Assembly (NCBI RefSeq): GCF_026344035.1
Contig: NZ_JAPKND010000003.1
Coordinates: forward strand, 342,379 to 406,378
DNA from: Alcaligenes endophyticus
GTDB taxonomy: Bacteria; Pseudomonadota; Gammaproteobacteria; Burkholderiales; Burkholderiaceae_B
Direction of reading: 5' to 3'
Length of the DNA stretch: 64,000 nt
Shown here: in pieces, positions 25,907-33,928 of the stretch
How positions within the stretch are numbered: position 1 is the first letter of the stretch
Layout of the letters: each line of letters opens with the position of its first letter
Notes under the pieces: generated by a model
Database searches by the model: none
The model's input: the letters and a program-made list of their open reading frames with translations, nothing else
Told to the model about the DNA's origin: nothing
Made by a program: the position numbers and the translations under genes

Positions 25907-26700
25907 TGCAGCGCCTGGAACACCTGTGGAGCCTACCGCAGGCCCAAGACAAACCAGCATTACACTTTGGTCTGAGCCTGCCCGCTACCCCGGCGCCTGA
26001 AAAAGGGTGGCCGTTGTTATGCCTGCTAGATGGTGATTGGACCTGGCCTATTGCCCTCGCATCAGACCACCCTGCTTTGTCTCAATGTGCTGTGCTGTAC
26101 CCCTACTATGGTGGAACACCAGCACACATCCGCCTATGTCGCGCCTGGGACTACACCCCCAGTAACACACAAGGACAAGCATGGCCTGACCCGAGGGTGC
26201 CGGAGTGGCAATGCGGGGGGGCGGATACTTTCTTAGCTGTGCTGCGGGCTGAACTCACCACCCTTACGCATACCTATCCCCAGCTAGACAGGCGACGTAT
26301 CAGCCTCTTCGGGCACTCTTACGCTGGTCTTTTTGTGTTGTATGCCTTAATGCGCGACCTCGCCCCCGTGCAACACTTTATCTGCGCCAGCCCTTCCTTG
26401 TGGTGGCGCGCCCCATATATTTGGCACCAACTCGACTCCTGGTCAGGCAAGTCTGATTCTGCTTTCACCCTCATAGCAGGCTGCGACGAAAAATGGTATC
26501 CCCATGCCCAACAAGGCTCCGCCCCTAGGCAAGGCGGTATAGCCACACTAGCCCTGATGCAACGCTTGCAAAGCACCGTGCAACCCAAAGTGGAACACAG
26601 CCGCTTCATCACACTCGAACAGGCGGGGCATGGCCAAGTCTTGGCTCAGGCTACATTAGCCGCACTCGCATTAGCCCAGAAAAGCCTTAGCGACGCTTGA
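25906..26700 (+). CDS. Second siderophore esterase, IroE/Fes type (cytoplasmic)
   Basis: The 264-residue alpha/beta hydrolase has the elbow GHSYAG (Ser138), CASPSLWWR and a C-terminal EQAGHGQ histidine. It has no signal peptide and is fused translationally to the binding-protein gene by a one-base stop/start overlap, so it belongs to the uptake operon. It is clearly related to, but divergent from, the esterase at 22059; the two could act on different intermediates (intact cyclic triester against linear pieces). Confidence 0.85.
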   Translation: MQRLEHLWSLPQAQDKPALHFGLSLPATPAPEKGWPLLCLLDGDWTWPIALASDHPALSQCAVLYPYYGGTPAHIRLCRAWDYTPSNTQGQAWPDPRVPEWQCGGADTFLAVLRAELTTLTHTYPQLDRRRISLFGHSYAGLFVLYALMRDLAPVQHFICASPSLWWRAPYIWHQLDSWSGKSDSAFTLIAGCDEKWYPHAQQGSAPRQGGIATLALMQRLQSTVQPKVEHSRFITLEQAGHGQVLAQATLAALALAQKSLSDA

Positions 26701-26736
26701 CCCGATAAAGCGCTAGCGTTAAGCTGAACAAGAACC

Positions 26737-26755
26737 TAAAATGATAACGATTAAC
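26737..26755. promoter_or_regulatory. Fur box upstream of the Liv-type transporter and siderophore operon
   Basis: TAAAATGATAACGATTAAC agrees with the 19-base Fur consensus at 14 positions and is A+T-rich. It lies 60 bases before the preferred start of the binding-protein gene, at the head of a plus-strand run of 14 genes that includes the siderophore biosynthesis set. Iron repression of the run is inferred. Confidence 0.75.
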
Positions 26756-26814
26756 ATTACCACTTCGTAGTAGTGCTTACCGTCGCCTATCCGCTCAACG
26801 TGCTGCAAAAACCT

Positions 26815-28011
26815 ATGTCCCAGATGTCTATTACCCGCCGTCAATTACTTGCTGCTGCCTCGTTAGCTCCTTGGCTAAGCATGGTGCCACAACTATCGCA
26901 TGCACAAGAAAAGCCACTAAAAATTGCGCTACTTACCTCCTTGTCGGGGCCTTTTGCCTCTTTAGGGGCCAGTATGCGTGCGGGCTTAGAGCTGTATCTG
27001 GAGCAATCTAATTACCAAATGGGCGGCAGAAAAGTCGAGCTAATTATTGAGGACGACCACGGCAAGCCTGATGAAGCCATACGCAAAGTACGCAAGCTGA
27101 TCGCACGCGACCAAGTGGATATATTAGGTGGCGTCATTGCAGCCAATATTGCCCTGGCCATACGTGATATTGTTCACGACGCACGCTTACCTACCTTTAT
27201 TGCCAACGCTGCAGCCAATGCTTTGGCCCGTGATGCCGCCAGCCCTTACGTATTCCGCACCACCAAAACCAGTTGGATGCTAGGCCATACGGGCGCCCTA
27301 TGGACCTACAATCAAGTAGAAAAGTCCGGTGGCATGACGCTAGGCTCCGATTACACAGCAGGGCGCGAATATATCGAAGACTTCGCCAACACCTACCAAG
27401 AACAAGGCGGACAACTCGGCAAGCGTATCTGGACCCCTTTAGGCACCTCGGACTTCGCGCCGCTGATCATGAATATCGCCGCCGAACAACCTCGTTTCCT
27501 TTACACCTTTTTAGCTGGTGCCGATGCAGTCCGCTTCTTGCAACAAATGCAAGACTACAAACTGCACGATAACATTCAAGTCATTGGCCCAGGAGCCATT
27601 TTCGACCAAGAGGATGTCATCCCCGCTGTAGGGAACGCTGCGATGGGGGGAGTCAACACCTTCCATCAGTCGCCGGGCGCACCCGCTGCCCAAGAGTTCG
27701 TGCAGGCCTATCAAAAAACTCGCCAACGCTTACCTGGCGAAGCCAGTACATCGGGCTACGTCATGGGTCAAGTGATACACGCTGGCGTTGATGCGGTACA
27801 AGGCGACATCAGCCAGCTTGATGCCTTTAAAGAACATTTGCTGGCCAAGCCTATACAAACCGCCTTTGGCCCTTTGGCGTTTGATCCACGTAATAACCAA
27901 GCCATCTTGGATATCTACGTCAACGAAGTTCAGCAAGATCCACAGGGCACAGCTTTTAATACCGTTATCCATACCTATCAAGGGATTCAGGACCCCGGAC
28001 CTCAATCGTAG
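26815..28011 (+). CDS. Liv-type ABC transporter periplasmic binding protein
   Basis: The protein belongs to the LivJ family (branched-chain amino acid, amide, urea and aromatic acid binders). From ATG 26815 it has 398 residues and a Tat-like signal SITRRQLLAAASLAPWLS ending near SHAQ; a GTG at 26773 would add an unlikely extension. Family features are KIALLTSLSGPFASLGASMRAG, IIEDDHGKPDEAIRKVRKLI and FGPLAFDPRNNQ. It opens a complete livJHMGF-like set directly behind a Fur box and is translationally linked through the set to siderophore genes. The ligand is unknown. Confidence 0.92.
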   Translation: MSQMSITRRQLLAAASLAPWLSMVPQLSHAQEKPLKIALLTSLSGPFASLGASMRAGLELYLEQSNYQMGGRKVELIIEDDHGKPDEAIRKVRKLIARDQVDILGGVIAANIALAIRDIVHDARLPTFIANAAANALARDAASPYVFRTTKTSWMLGHTGALWTYNQVEKSGGMTLGSDYTAGREYIEDFANTYQEQGGQLGKRIWTPLGTSDFAPLIMNIAAEQPRFLYTFLAGADAVRFLQQMQDYKLHDNIQVIGPGAIFDQEDVIPAVGNAAMGGVNTFHQSPGAPAAQEFVQAYQKTRQRLPGEASTSGYVMGQVIHAGVDAVQGDISQLDAFKEHLLAKPIQTAFGPLAFDPRNNQAILDIYVNEVQQDPQGTAFNTVIHTYQGIQDPGPQS

Positions 28012-28013
28012 CC

Positions 28014-28892
28014 TTGCATACCGTGTCTTACTACCTGCTCCAAACCTTAAACGCCCTGTCGTTTTCAGTCCTGCTCATGTTGGCAGGCTTAGGCTTGTCT
28101 TTAGTGCTAAGCCTAATGAATTTTATTAACTTAGCACATGGCTCATTTTTTCTGTTGGGCGGTTATATCGCCGTGCAATGGCTCGCCAGTGGCGCACCAT
28201 GGTGGCTGGCATTTCCGGCTGCGTTTGTGCTCACCGGCTTAGTCGGTTTACTTCTGGATCGCTTCCCCTTTGCCCGCTTTTATCAACGCCCTCACCTAAT
28301 GCAGGTGTTACTCACCTACGGCATTGCCATTATTTTTGCTGACCTCATGCGGTGGGGATTTAGTGCCGACACCCTTTCGCCACTACTGCCTGACATGCTA
28401 CGTGGCGGCGTCTGGATACTAGGGCTACCCTTCCCCATCTATCGTCTGTTTATTATTGTGACCGGTTTGCTACTTGCCTTGCTGTGTTGGTATTGTCTGG
28501 ATCACACCCTATGGGGAGCGGCCATCCGTGCCGCCGTGCTGGACGCACAAATCGTCGAAACACTAGGCATCAATACTAAACGTTTATTTACCCTAGGCAT
28601 GGTGCTAGCCGCCGGCCTAAGTGGTCTAGGCGGAGCCTTAGGCGCTGGGATGCTATCAGTCTATCCAGGGCTGGATGAAGAAATTCTTGTCTTGGCTTTG
28701 CTAGTGGTAGTGATAGGCGGGCTCAACAACATACGGGGCACCTTATTGTGTGCGCTAATCCTAGGCTTTGTCACCACCTTCAGTCGCGTACTGCTGCCCT
28801 CCTTTGCCAACGCACTGAGTTTAGCAGTCATGCTGGGCTTACTTTTACTCTGGCCACAGGGTTTACAGTCTCGTCTAGGCAGACAAGTATGA
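28014..28892 (+). CDS. Liv-type ABC permease, LivH family
   Basis: The 292-residue integral membrane protein is a LivH-type permease with MNFINLAHGSFFLLGGYIA near the N terminus and LGINTKRLFTLGMVLAAGLSGLGGALG late. The start used is TTG 28014, two bases after the previous stop; a GTG at 28023 is an alternative. It overlaps the next gene by ATGA. It forms a heterodimeric channel with the LivM partner. Confidence 0.92.
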   Translation: MHTVSYYLLQTLNALSFSVLLMLAGLGLSLVLSLMNFINLAHGSFFLLGGYIAVQWLASGAPWWLAFPAAFVLTGLVGLLLDRFPFARFYQRPHLMQVLLTYGIAIIFADLMRWGFSADTLSPLLPDMLRGGVWILGLPFPIYRLFIIVTGLLLALLCWYCLDHTLWGAAIRAAVLDAQIVETLGINTKRLFTLGMVLAAGLSGLGGALGAGMLSVYPGLDEEILVLALLVVVIGGLNNIRGTLLCALILGFVTTFSRVLLPSFANALSLAVMLGLLLLWPQGLQSRLGRQV

Positions 28893-29818
28893 CGCTCAAG
28901 TGCCGCTTGCCCGCTCCGCTAGGCTTGGTCAGCTTCTATACCTTAAGCATCGTGGTAGTCCTTATTTTGGGCGATGGCTTTCTGTGGCGCTTTCTGGCCG
29001 AAGCCATGCTGATTGCGTGTGCCGTCATGTGCGTCAATGTCTTAATTGGCCACGGGGGGCTGGTTACCCTGGCGCAAGGCGCCGTGTTTGGTAGCGCGGC
29101 GTATGTCGCCGCCTGGAGCAGTCAGTTTCTAGGCGCCAACCTATTTGTCATGCTTTTGCTAGGAATGCTTAGCGGCGCCTTGCTCGCCGCCCTAATTAGC
29201 CTGCTAAGCCTACGCTCAAGTGGCTTGTTTTTTATGATATTAACCCTAGTCTGCGGACAGTTGGTGTGGGAAGTCGTGTTTCGCTGGCGAGATGTCAGTG
29301 GCGGTGCAGATGGTTTAAGAGGCTTTCCTAAACTAAGCGTAGGGGGCTGGGAGATCAATCACGCTGCACACCTTTTTGTACTGGCCAGCCTGCTCGCCAT
29401 AGGGGCTTGGTATTGCCTGCGCAGCTATCTACATAGCCCTGCTGGGCTGGCGCTAACTGGACTTCGAGATCAACCCTTGCGCATGCAAGCGCTCGGCTAT
29501 CAGTTGTGGCGCATACGCCTGCACGCGGCCTTATTAACCGGCGTGGTGTGCGGTGCCGCCGGCAGCCTTTATCCGTTTATCAATCAATACATCAGCCCTA
29601 CCCAAGTGCACTGGAGCTTCTCGGCCACGCTGATTATTATGGGTGTGATTGGCGGCATACGCAGCCTCCAAGGCGCCTTTCTAGGTGCCCTAATTTACCT
29701 GTTTATTCAAACCTACATCAGCTCATACACCGAACGTTGGCAGCTCGTTATCGGTCTAATTTTTGTCGCCACCGTGCTCTTTATGCCGCACGGTTTGATT
29801 CGTAGGAAAGGCTCATGA
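28889..29818 (+). CDS. Liv-type ABC permease, LivM family
   Basis: The 309-residue LivM-type permease begins at ATG 28889, overlapping the LivH stop; a longer in-frame start upstream lies inside livH and is rejected. It shows NVLIGHGGLVTLAQGAVFGSAAY, GLFFMILTLVCGQLVWEV and the cytoplasmic ALRD-like GLRDQPLRMQALGY. It ends overlapping the first ATPase gene. It pairs with LivH in the membrane. Confidence 0.92.
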   Translation: MTLKCRLPAPLGLVSFYTLSIVVVLILGDGFLWRFLAEAMLIACAVMCVNVLIGHGGLVTLAQGAVFGSAAYVAAWSSQFLGANLFVMLLLGMLSGALLAALISLLSLRSSGLFFMILTLVCGQLVWEVVFRWRDVSGGADGLRGFPKLSVGGWEINHAAHLFVLASLLAIGAWYCLRSYLHSPAGLALTGLRDQPLRMQALGYQLWRIRLHAALLTGVVCGAAGSLYPFINQYISPTQVHWSFSATLIIMGVIGGIRSLQGAFLGALIYLFIQTYISSYTERWQLVIGLIFVATVLFMPHGLIRRKGS

Positions 29819-30582
29819 ACCCGCCTTTACTGCGCCTAGAGCACGTCAACCGCCAAATCGGCGGCCTACGTATACTCAATGACATCAACTTACGCGTAGA
29901 GCCTGCTGAAATACTCGGTCTCATTGGCCCCAATGGAGCAGGCAAAACCAGCTTATTTAATATCATTAGTGGTCAAACTGCGGCCGATAGCGGCCAGTTA
30001 TATATGGCTGAACAAGTCATTACCACGCTCTCCGTTAGCCAGCGCGCACGCTTAGGGATGGCCCGCAGCTTTCAAACTAGCCGTATCTTTCCCGAACTCA
30101 GCTTGCTCGACAATCTGGCCATGGCCATACGAATTCGCCTAGGTAGTGCGTATCGCTGGTGGCGCTCTAAGCAATCGTTGGTAAGCAGCCAAGCCTTAGC
30201 CAGTGAGCTACTACAAGGTACTCCACTGGCCACCAAACAGGAACAGATGGCTGCCACCCTCTCGTATGGCGAACAACGCATCTTGGACGTACTGCTTTGC
30301 CTGGCCCAACAACCCCAGTTGCTATTACTCGACGAGCCCACCGCGGGGCTGTCACAAGCAGAATCTCGTGCCGTCATGACACTTGTGCACACCCATAGAC
30401 ACCAATGCAGCATTCTCCTGATTAGCCATGATATCGACATTGTCATGCAGCATTGCCAGCGTGTTGCCGTGCTGAGCCAAGGAAATCTACTTGCCTGCGA
30501 CACCCCTGATCGCATCAAGCGACACCCTCTTGCACAACAGGCCTATTTAGGGGCTGCCGGTTTACCTGGAGTCAGCCCATGA
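29815..30582 (+). CDS. Liv-type ABC ATPase, LivG family
   Basis: The 255-residue ATPase has Walker A GPNGAGKTS, the signature region LSYGEQRILDVLLCLA (SYGEQ, usual for LivG), Walker B LLLLDEPTAGLS and the H-loop ISHDID. It overlaps both neighbours by four bases. One of two ATPases of this transporter. Confidence 0.93.
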   Translation: MNPPLLRLEHVNRQIGGLRILNDINLRVEPAEILGLIGPNGAGKTSLFNIISGQTAADSGQLYMAEQVITTLSVSQRARLGMARSFQTSRIFPELSLLDNLAMAIRIRLGSAYRWWRSKQSLVSSQALASELLQGTPLATKQEQMAATLSYGEQRILDVLLCLAQQPQLLLLDEPTAGLSQAESRAVMTLVHTHRHQCSILLISHDIDIVMQHCQRVAVLSQGNLLACDTPDRIKRHPLAQQAYLGAAGLPGVSP

Positions 30583-31301
30583 ACCCGCTCATACAGATTC
30601 AAGCACTCGATGCCTACTACCAACAAGCCCACGTACTGCATCATATTGATTTGCAGTTGCTTGCAGGACAGAGCATTGCCTTACTAGGGCGCAACGGCGC
30701 GGGCAAAACCAGCCTATTACATTGTCTGTTCAATATAGGGCCGCGCTGGCAAGGTAGCATCAACATTCAACAACGCTCAATCGCAGGCCTTGCTACCCAT
30801 CAAGTAGCCCGATTAGGTATTGCCTTAGTTCCCCAAGGGCGCGGTGTGTTCCCCACACTAAGCGTGGCAGAAAGCTTAGGCCTGGCGCAACTGCACAAGA
30901 AAGCAGACCAGCCCTCATTCATTAGCCTAGAAGAAATTTACGCTGAAATGCCCCGCCTCTATGAACGTAGGCGGCAAAGCTGCTCGGCCTTAAGCGGGGG
31001 CGAGCGGCAGCTATTAGCGCTTGCCCGAGCCCTACTCACCCAGGCGCGTATCCTTGTTTTAGATGAACCCAGTGAAGGTCTCGCCCCTATGACCATCACC
31101 GAAGTGCTACAGCCCCAGTTGCAACGTCTCCAAGCTAAAGGCTATACCTTCATTTTGGCTGAACAAAATGCTGCGCTGGCCCTAAGCGTTGCTCAACGGG
31201 CATTGGTACTATTTAACGGCAGGCTGGTATTTGATGGTGACGTGCTCGCTTGGCAAGATAATATCGCGCAACAGCAACAATACCTAGGAATAGGCCTGTG
31301 A
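30579..31301 (+). CDS. Liv-type ABC ATPase, LivF family
   Basis: The 240-residue ATPase has Walker A GRNGAGKTS, the signature LSGGERQLLALARAL, Walker B LVLDEPSEGLAP and LAEQN, all typical of LivF. Its stop overlaps the GTG start of the phosphopantetheinyl transferase gene (GTGA), which ties the transporter to siderophore assembly at the translational level. Confidence 0.93.
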   Translation: MNPLIQIQALDAYYQQAHVLHHIDLQLLAGQSIALLGRNGAGKTSLLHCLFNIGPRWQGSINIQQRSIAGLATHQVARLGIALVPQGRGVFPTLSVAESLGLAQLHKKADQPSFISLEEIYAEMPRLYERRRQSCSALSGGERQLLALARALLTQARILVLDEPSEGLAPMTITEVLQPQLQRLQAKGYTFILAEQNAALALSVAQRALVLFNGRLVFDGDVLAWQDNIAQQQQYLGIGL

Positions 31302-32032
31302 TAGAACTGCACCTATTCCCCTTAAGCCTAGCCTATCAACAAGAACGCTATTTGCGCCAGCTCATCCCCGCTTTGCAACTGCAACATTGGCAGCGACGAC
31401 GCCAACACGCAGATCAACTACGCAGCATTTTGGCCCATGCCGCCACTCGTTTATTGCTCGCAGATAAGCTGCACTGCTCCCCCTTAGCAATTCGCTTTCA
31501 ACTAGAGCCTCAAGGTAAACCGGTAATTTCTTACCCAGACAGCGCATGGCACATGAATATTTCTCATAGTGGCCAATGGGTGGTGGTCGCCCTGGCGCCC
31601 TTTGCTGTGGGCGTAGACATAGAACAGCACGCCGGGGCACCAGAAGTTGAGCTAATTCGCAGTTGCTTTACCCCGCAAGAACAGCAAAGCATACACAGCA
31701 CCGAGGACTTCTATCGCGCCTGGTGTGCCAAAGAAGCTGCCCTAAAAGCCGCCGGAACAGGCTTTGCCATCTCCCCGCTTGAGTTAGAGCTAGTCCCAAC
31801 TAGTGCCGCACAAGCTCAAGTGCATTCGCCTCACCCCATTCTCAACGGCTTACACGTAGGTAGCCGCCTTTGGCACCAAAGCTATTCCTTGGCGTGGTGC
31901 AGTCAGCCCCCGCAGGGCCAGCCAAAATATGTCAGCTACGGCTTGAGTGACCTGCAAAAACACATAAAACGTCACGTCATCGCTGACAACTTTACCAATA
32001 TATGCAATAGTTCTCATTATCATGAGCAATAA
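31298..32032 (+). CDS. entD: 4'-phosphopantetheinyl transferase, Sfp/EntD type
   Basis: The 244-residue enzyme moves phosphopantetheine from coenzyme A to carrier-protein serines. The Sfp-family motifs are GVDIE (105-109) and WCAKEAALK (142-150), with magnesium ligands in both. The WHMNISHSG stretch precedes them as usual. It should activate the aryl carrier protein at 33669 and the carrier domain of the synthetase at 33929. It overlaps livF upstream and entE downstream by 11 bases. The symbol is by role; sequence is nearer to generic Sfp types than to E. coli EntD. Confidence 0.93.
   Translation: MIELHLFPLSLAYQQERYLRQLIPALQLQHWQRRRQHADQLRSILAHAATRLLLADKLHCSPLAIRFQLEPQGKPVISYPDSAWHMNISHSGQWVVVALAPFAVGVDIEQHAGAPEVELIRSCFTPQEQQSIHSTEDFYRAWCAKEAALKAAGTGFAISPLELELVPTSAAQAQVHSPHPILNGLHVGSRLWHQSYSLAWCSQPPQGQPKYVSYGLSDLQKHIKRHVIADNFTNICNSSHYHEQ
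32003..32021. promoter_or_regulatory. Possible internal Fur box before entE
   Basis: TGCAATAGTTCTCATTATC matches the Fur consensus at 12 of 19 positions, with the right half TCATTATC perfect. It ends one base before the entE ATG and lies within the end of the transferase gene. It could control an internal promoter or be chance. Confidence 0.45.
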
Positions 32033-33662
32033 CATTATCCCTCAACAAACATGGCCTGCTGAATTTGCGCAGCGCTACCGTGAAAAAGGCTATTGGCAAG
32101 GCGAAACCTTTGGCCAATGGTTACATGATCGCGCCCAACAGCATCCCGACCGCGAAGCCATCGTCGGCGGTGAGCAACGCTGGAGCTACCACCAACTGAA
32201 CCAGTACGCAAATGAGCTTGCTGCCGGCCTGCTGCAACACGGCTTAGAAAAAGGCCAGCGCGTACTTGTGCATCTGCCGAATATCCCTGAATTCATCAGC
32301 GTGATCTTTGCCCTGTTCCGTATTGGTCTGATCCCCGTTTATGTCCTTCCGGCTCACCGCATCGCTGAAGCTGAGCACTTCGCTAACGACGCGCAGGCCG
32401 TTGCCTATATTGGTGTCGACCAACACGCCGGCTTTAACTATTTGCCGCTCGCCCGCGAGCTACAAAAGCGCTGTCCACACGTCGAAAAAATCTATATCGT
32501 CGGCCAATCAGAAGAATTCACCGCTTTGCACTCTGTGCAAGCAAAAGGGCAAGGAAAAGCTGTCCCTATCAATGCTGCACAAGCCTCGGATGTGGCCTTC
32601 CTACAGATTTCCGGGGGCAGCACGGGTCTGTCAAAGCTCATTCCGCGCACCCACGATGACTATATTTACACCCTGCGCGAAAGCGCCAAAATTGCCGGCC
32701 TAGACGCACGCAGCGTGTACTTAGGCGCTTTGCCCATAGCTCATAATTTCCCCATGAGCTCTCCGGGCTTTTTAGGCACGCTCTACGTGGGTGGCAAAGT
32801 GGTGCTCAGCACAGTGCCTAGCCCAGAACAATGTTTCACCTTAATTGAACGAGAAGGCGTGACGGACACCAGTCTAGTCCCTCCCCTACTGTTGCTGTGG
32901 TTAGAAGCAGCCAGCCATAACAAGGCTCAGCTCCATAGCTTAAAAGTCATACAGGTGGGTGGCGCAAAGCTAGCGGCCGAGGTAGCCAAACGCGTGCGCC
33001 CCGTGCTGGGTGTGACCTTGCAACAAGTTTTTGGCATGGCCGAAGGCTTAATCAACTACACGCGCCTAGACGACAGTGACGACCTTATCGTTCACACCCA
33101 AGGCCGCCCTATTAGCCCTGACGACGAAATCCTTATCGTTGATGATCAAGGCCGAGCTGTACCTGAAGGCGAACCGGGCTACTTGCTCACCCGCGGCCCT
33201 TACACCATTCGCGCTTATCACAACAATCCAAGCGCCAATGCACGCTCATTCACTAACGACGGTTTTTATCGCACTGGAGATATCGTACGGCGCACCGCCG
33301 AAGGCTATCTGGTCGTGCAAGGACGGGCTAATGATCATATCAACCGCGCCGGAGAGAAAATCTCTGCCGAAGAAATTGAAGATCATTTACTCGCACACCC
33401 ACAAGTGTTTGACGCTGCCGTTGTCTCCATACCCGATGAATTTTTAGGTGAACGCAGTTGCGCCTTCATTATTCCTAAAGCGGAAAAACCCCGCCCCGTA
33501 GAAATTAAGCGCTGGATACGTGAACGTGGTTTAGCCGATTTTAAAGTGCCTGACCAAGTGGTCTTTGTTGACCAGTTTGTAGAAACAGCAGCACTCAAAA
33601 TTAGCCGCAAAGAACTACGGGCCCAATTACGCGCGCAGCTACAAAATAACTCTGAACACTAA
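32022..33662 (+). CDS. entE: 2,3-dihydroxybenzoate-AMP ligase
   Basis: The 546-residue adenylating enzyme activates 2,3-dihydroxybenzoate and loads it on the aryl carrier protein. It matches the EntE/DhbE group: SGGSTGLSKLIPRTHDDYIY (phosphate-binding loop), YLGALPIAHNFPMSSPGFLG, QVFGMAEGLINYTRLDD, YRTGDIVRRTAEGYLVVQGR and NRAGEKISAEEIE. Length is as in E. coli EntE. It is followed after six bases by the free carrier protein. Confident. Confidence 0.96.
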   Translation: MSNNIIPQQTWPAEFAQRYREKGYWQGETFGQWLHDRAQQHPDREAIVGGEQRWSYHQLNQYANELAAGLLQHGLEKGQRVLVHLPNIPEFISVIFALFRIGLIPVYVLPAHRIAEAEHFANDAQAVAYIGVDQHAGFNYLPLARELQKRCPHVEKIYIVGQSEEFTALHSVQAKGQGKAVPINAAQASDVAFLQISGGSTGLSKLIPRTHDDYIYTLRESAKIAGLDARSVYLGALPIAHNFPMSSPGFLGTLYVGGKVVLSTVPSPEQCFTLIEREGVTDTSLVPPLLLLWLEAASHNKAQLHSLKVIQVGGAKLAAEVAKRVRPVLGVTLQQVFGMAEGLINYTRLDDSDDLIVHTQGRPISPDDEILIVDDQGRAVPEGEPGYLLTRGPYTIRAYHNNPSANARSFTNDGFYRTGDIVRRTAEGYLVVQGRANDHINRAGEKISAEEIEDHLLAHPQVFDAAVVSIPDEFLGERSCAFIIPKAEKPRPVEIKRWIRERGLADFKVPDQVVFVDQFVETAALKISRKELRAQLRAQLQNNSEH

Positions 33663-33668
33663 TACACC

Positions 33669-33917
33669 ATGTCTACTCCTTCTTTCCCTATCACGTTAGA
33701 AAGTATGCGTGGCGACATTGCCGCCATGCTGCACGAAGACCCTAGCGATATTCACGATGATGACAACCTACTAGACCTAGGGCTCGACTCCATGCGCATC
33801 ATGACTTTAGCCACGCGCTGGCGCGAATCGGGTGCGCAGTTGGAATTCTCGGAAATGGCGGCCGTACTCACCCTGGGCCAATGGTGGGCGCTTGTCAATA
33901 ACGGCCAGCAAGCATAA
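33669..33917 (+). CDS. Free-standing aryl carrier protein
   Basis: The 82-residue protein is a single carrier domain. The phosphopantetheine site is DNLLDLGLDSMRIM with Ser41. It resembles the C-terminal aryl carrier part of EntB, including LATRWRESGAQLEFSEMA for partner recognition. The isochorismatase later in the operon (41876) lacks this domain, so the EntB functions are split in two genes here. It should carry dihydroxybenzoate from EntE to the condensation domain of the next protein, which starts 11 bases on. Confidence 0.92.
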   Translation: MSTPSFPITLESMRGDIAAMLHEDPSDIHDDDNLLDLGLDSMRIMTLATRWRESGAQLEFSEMAAVLTLGQWWALVNNGQQA

Positions 33918-33928
33918 ATCAGCCAGCC

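Noticed and set aside
30072..30518. 148-codon minus-strand open frame
   Set aside because: Antisense of the LivG-type ATPase gene.
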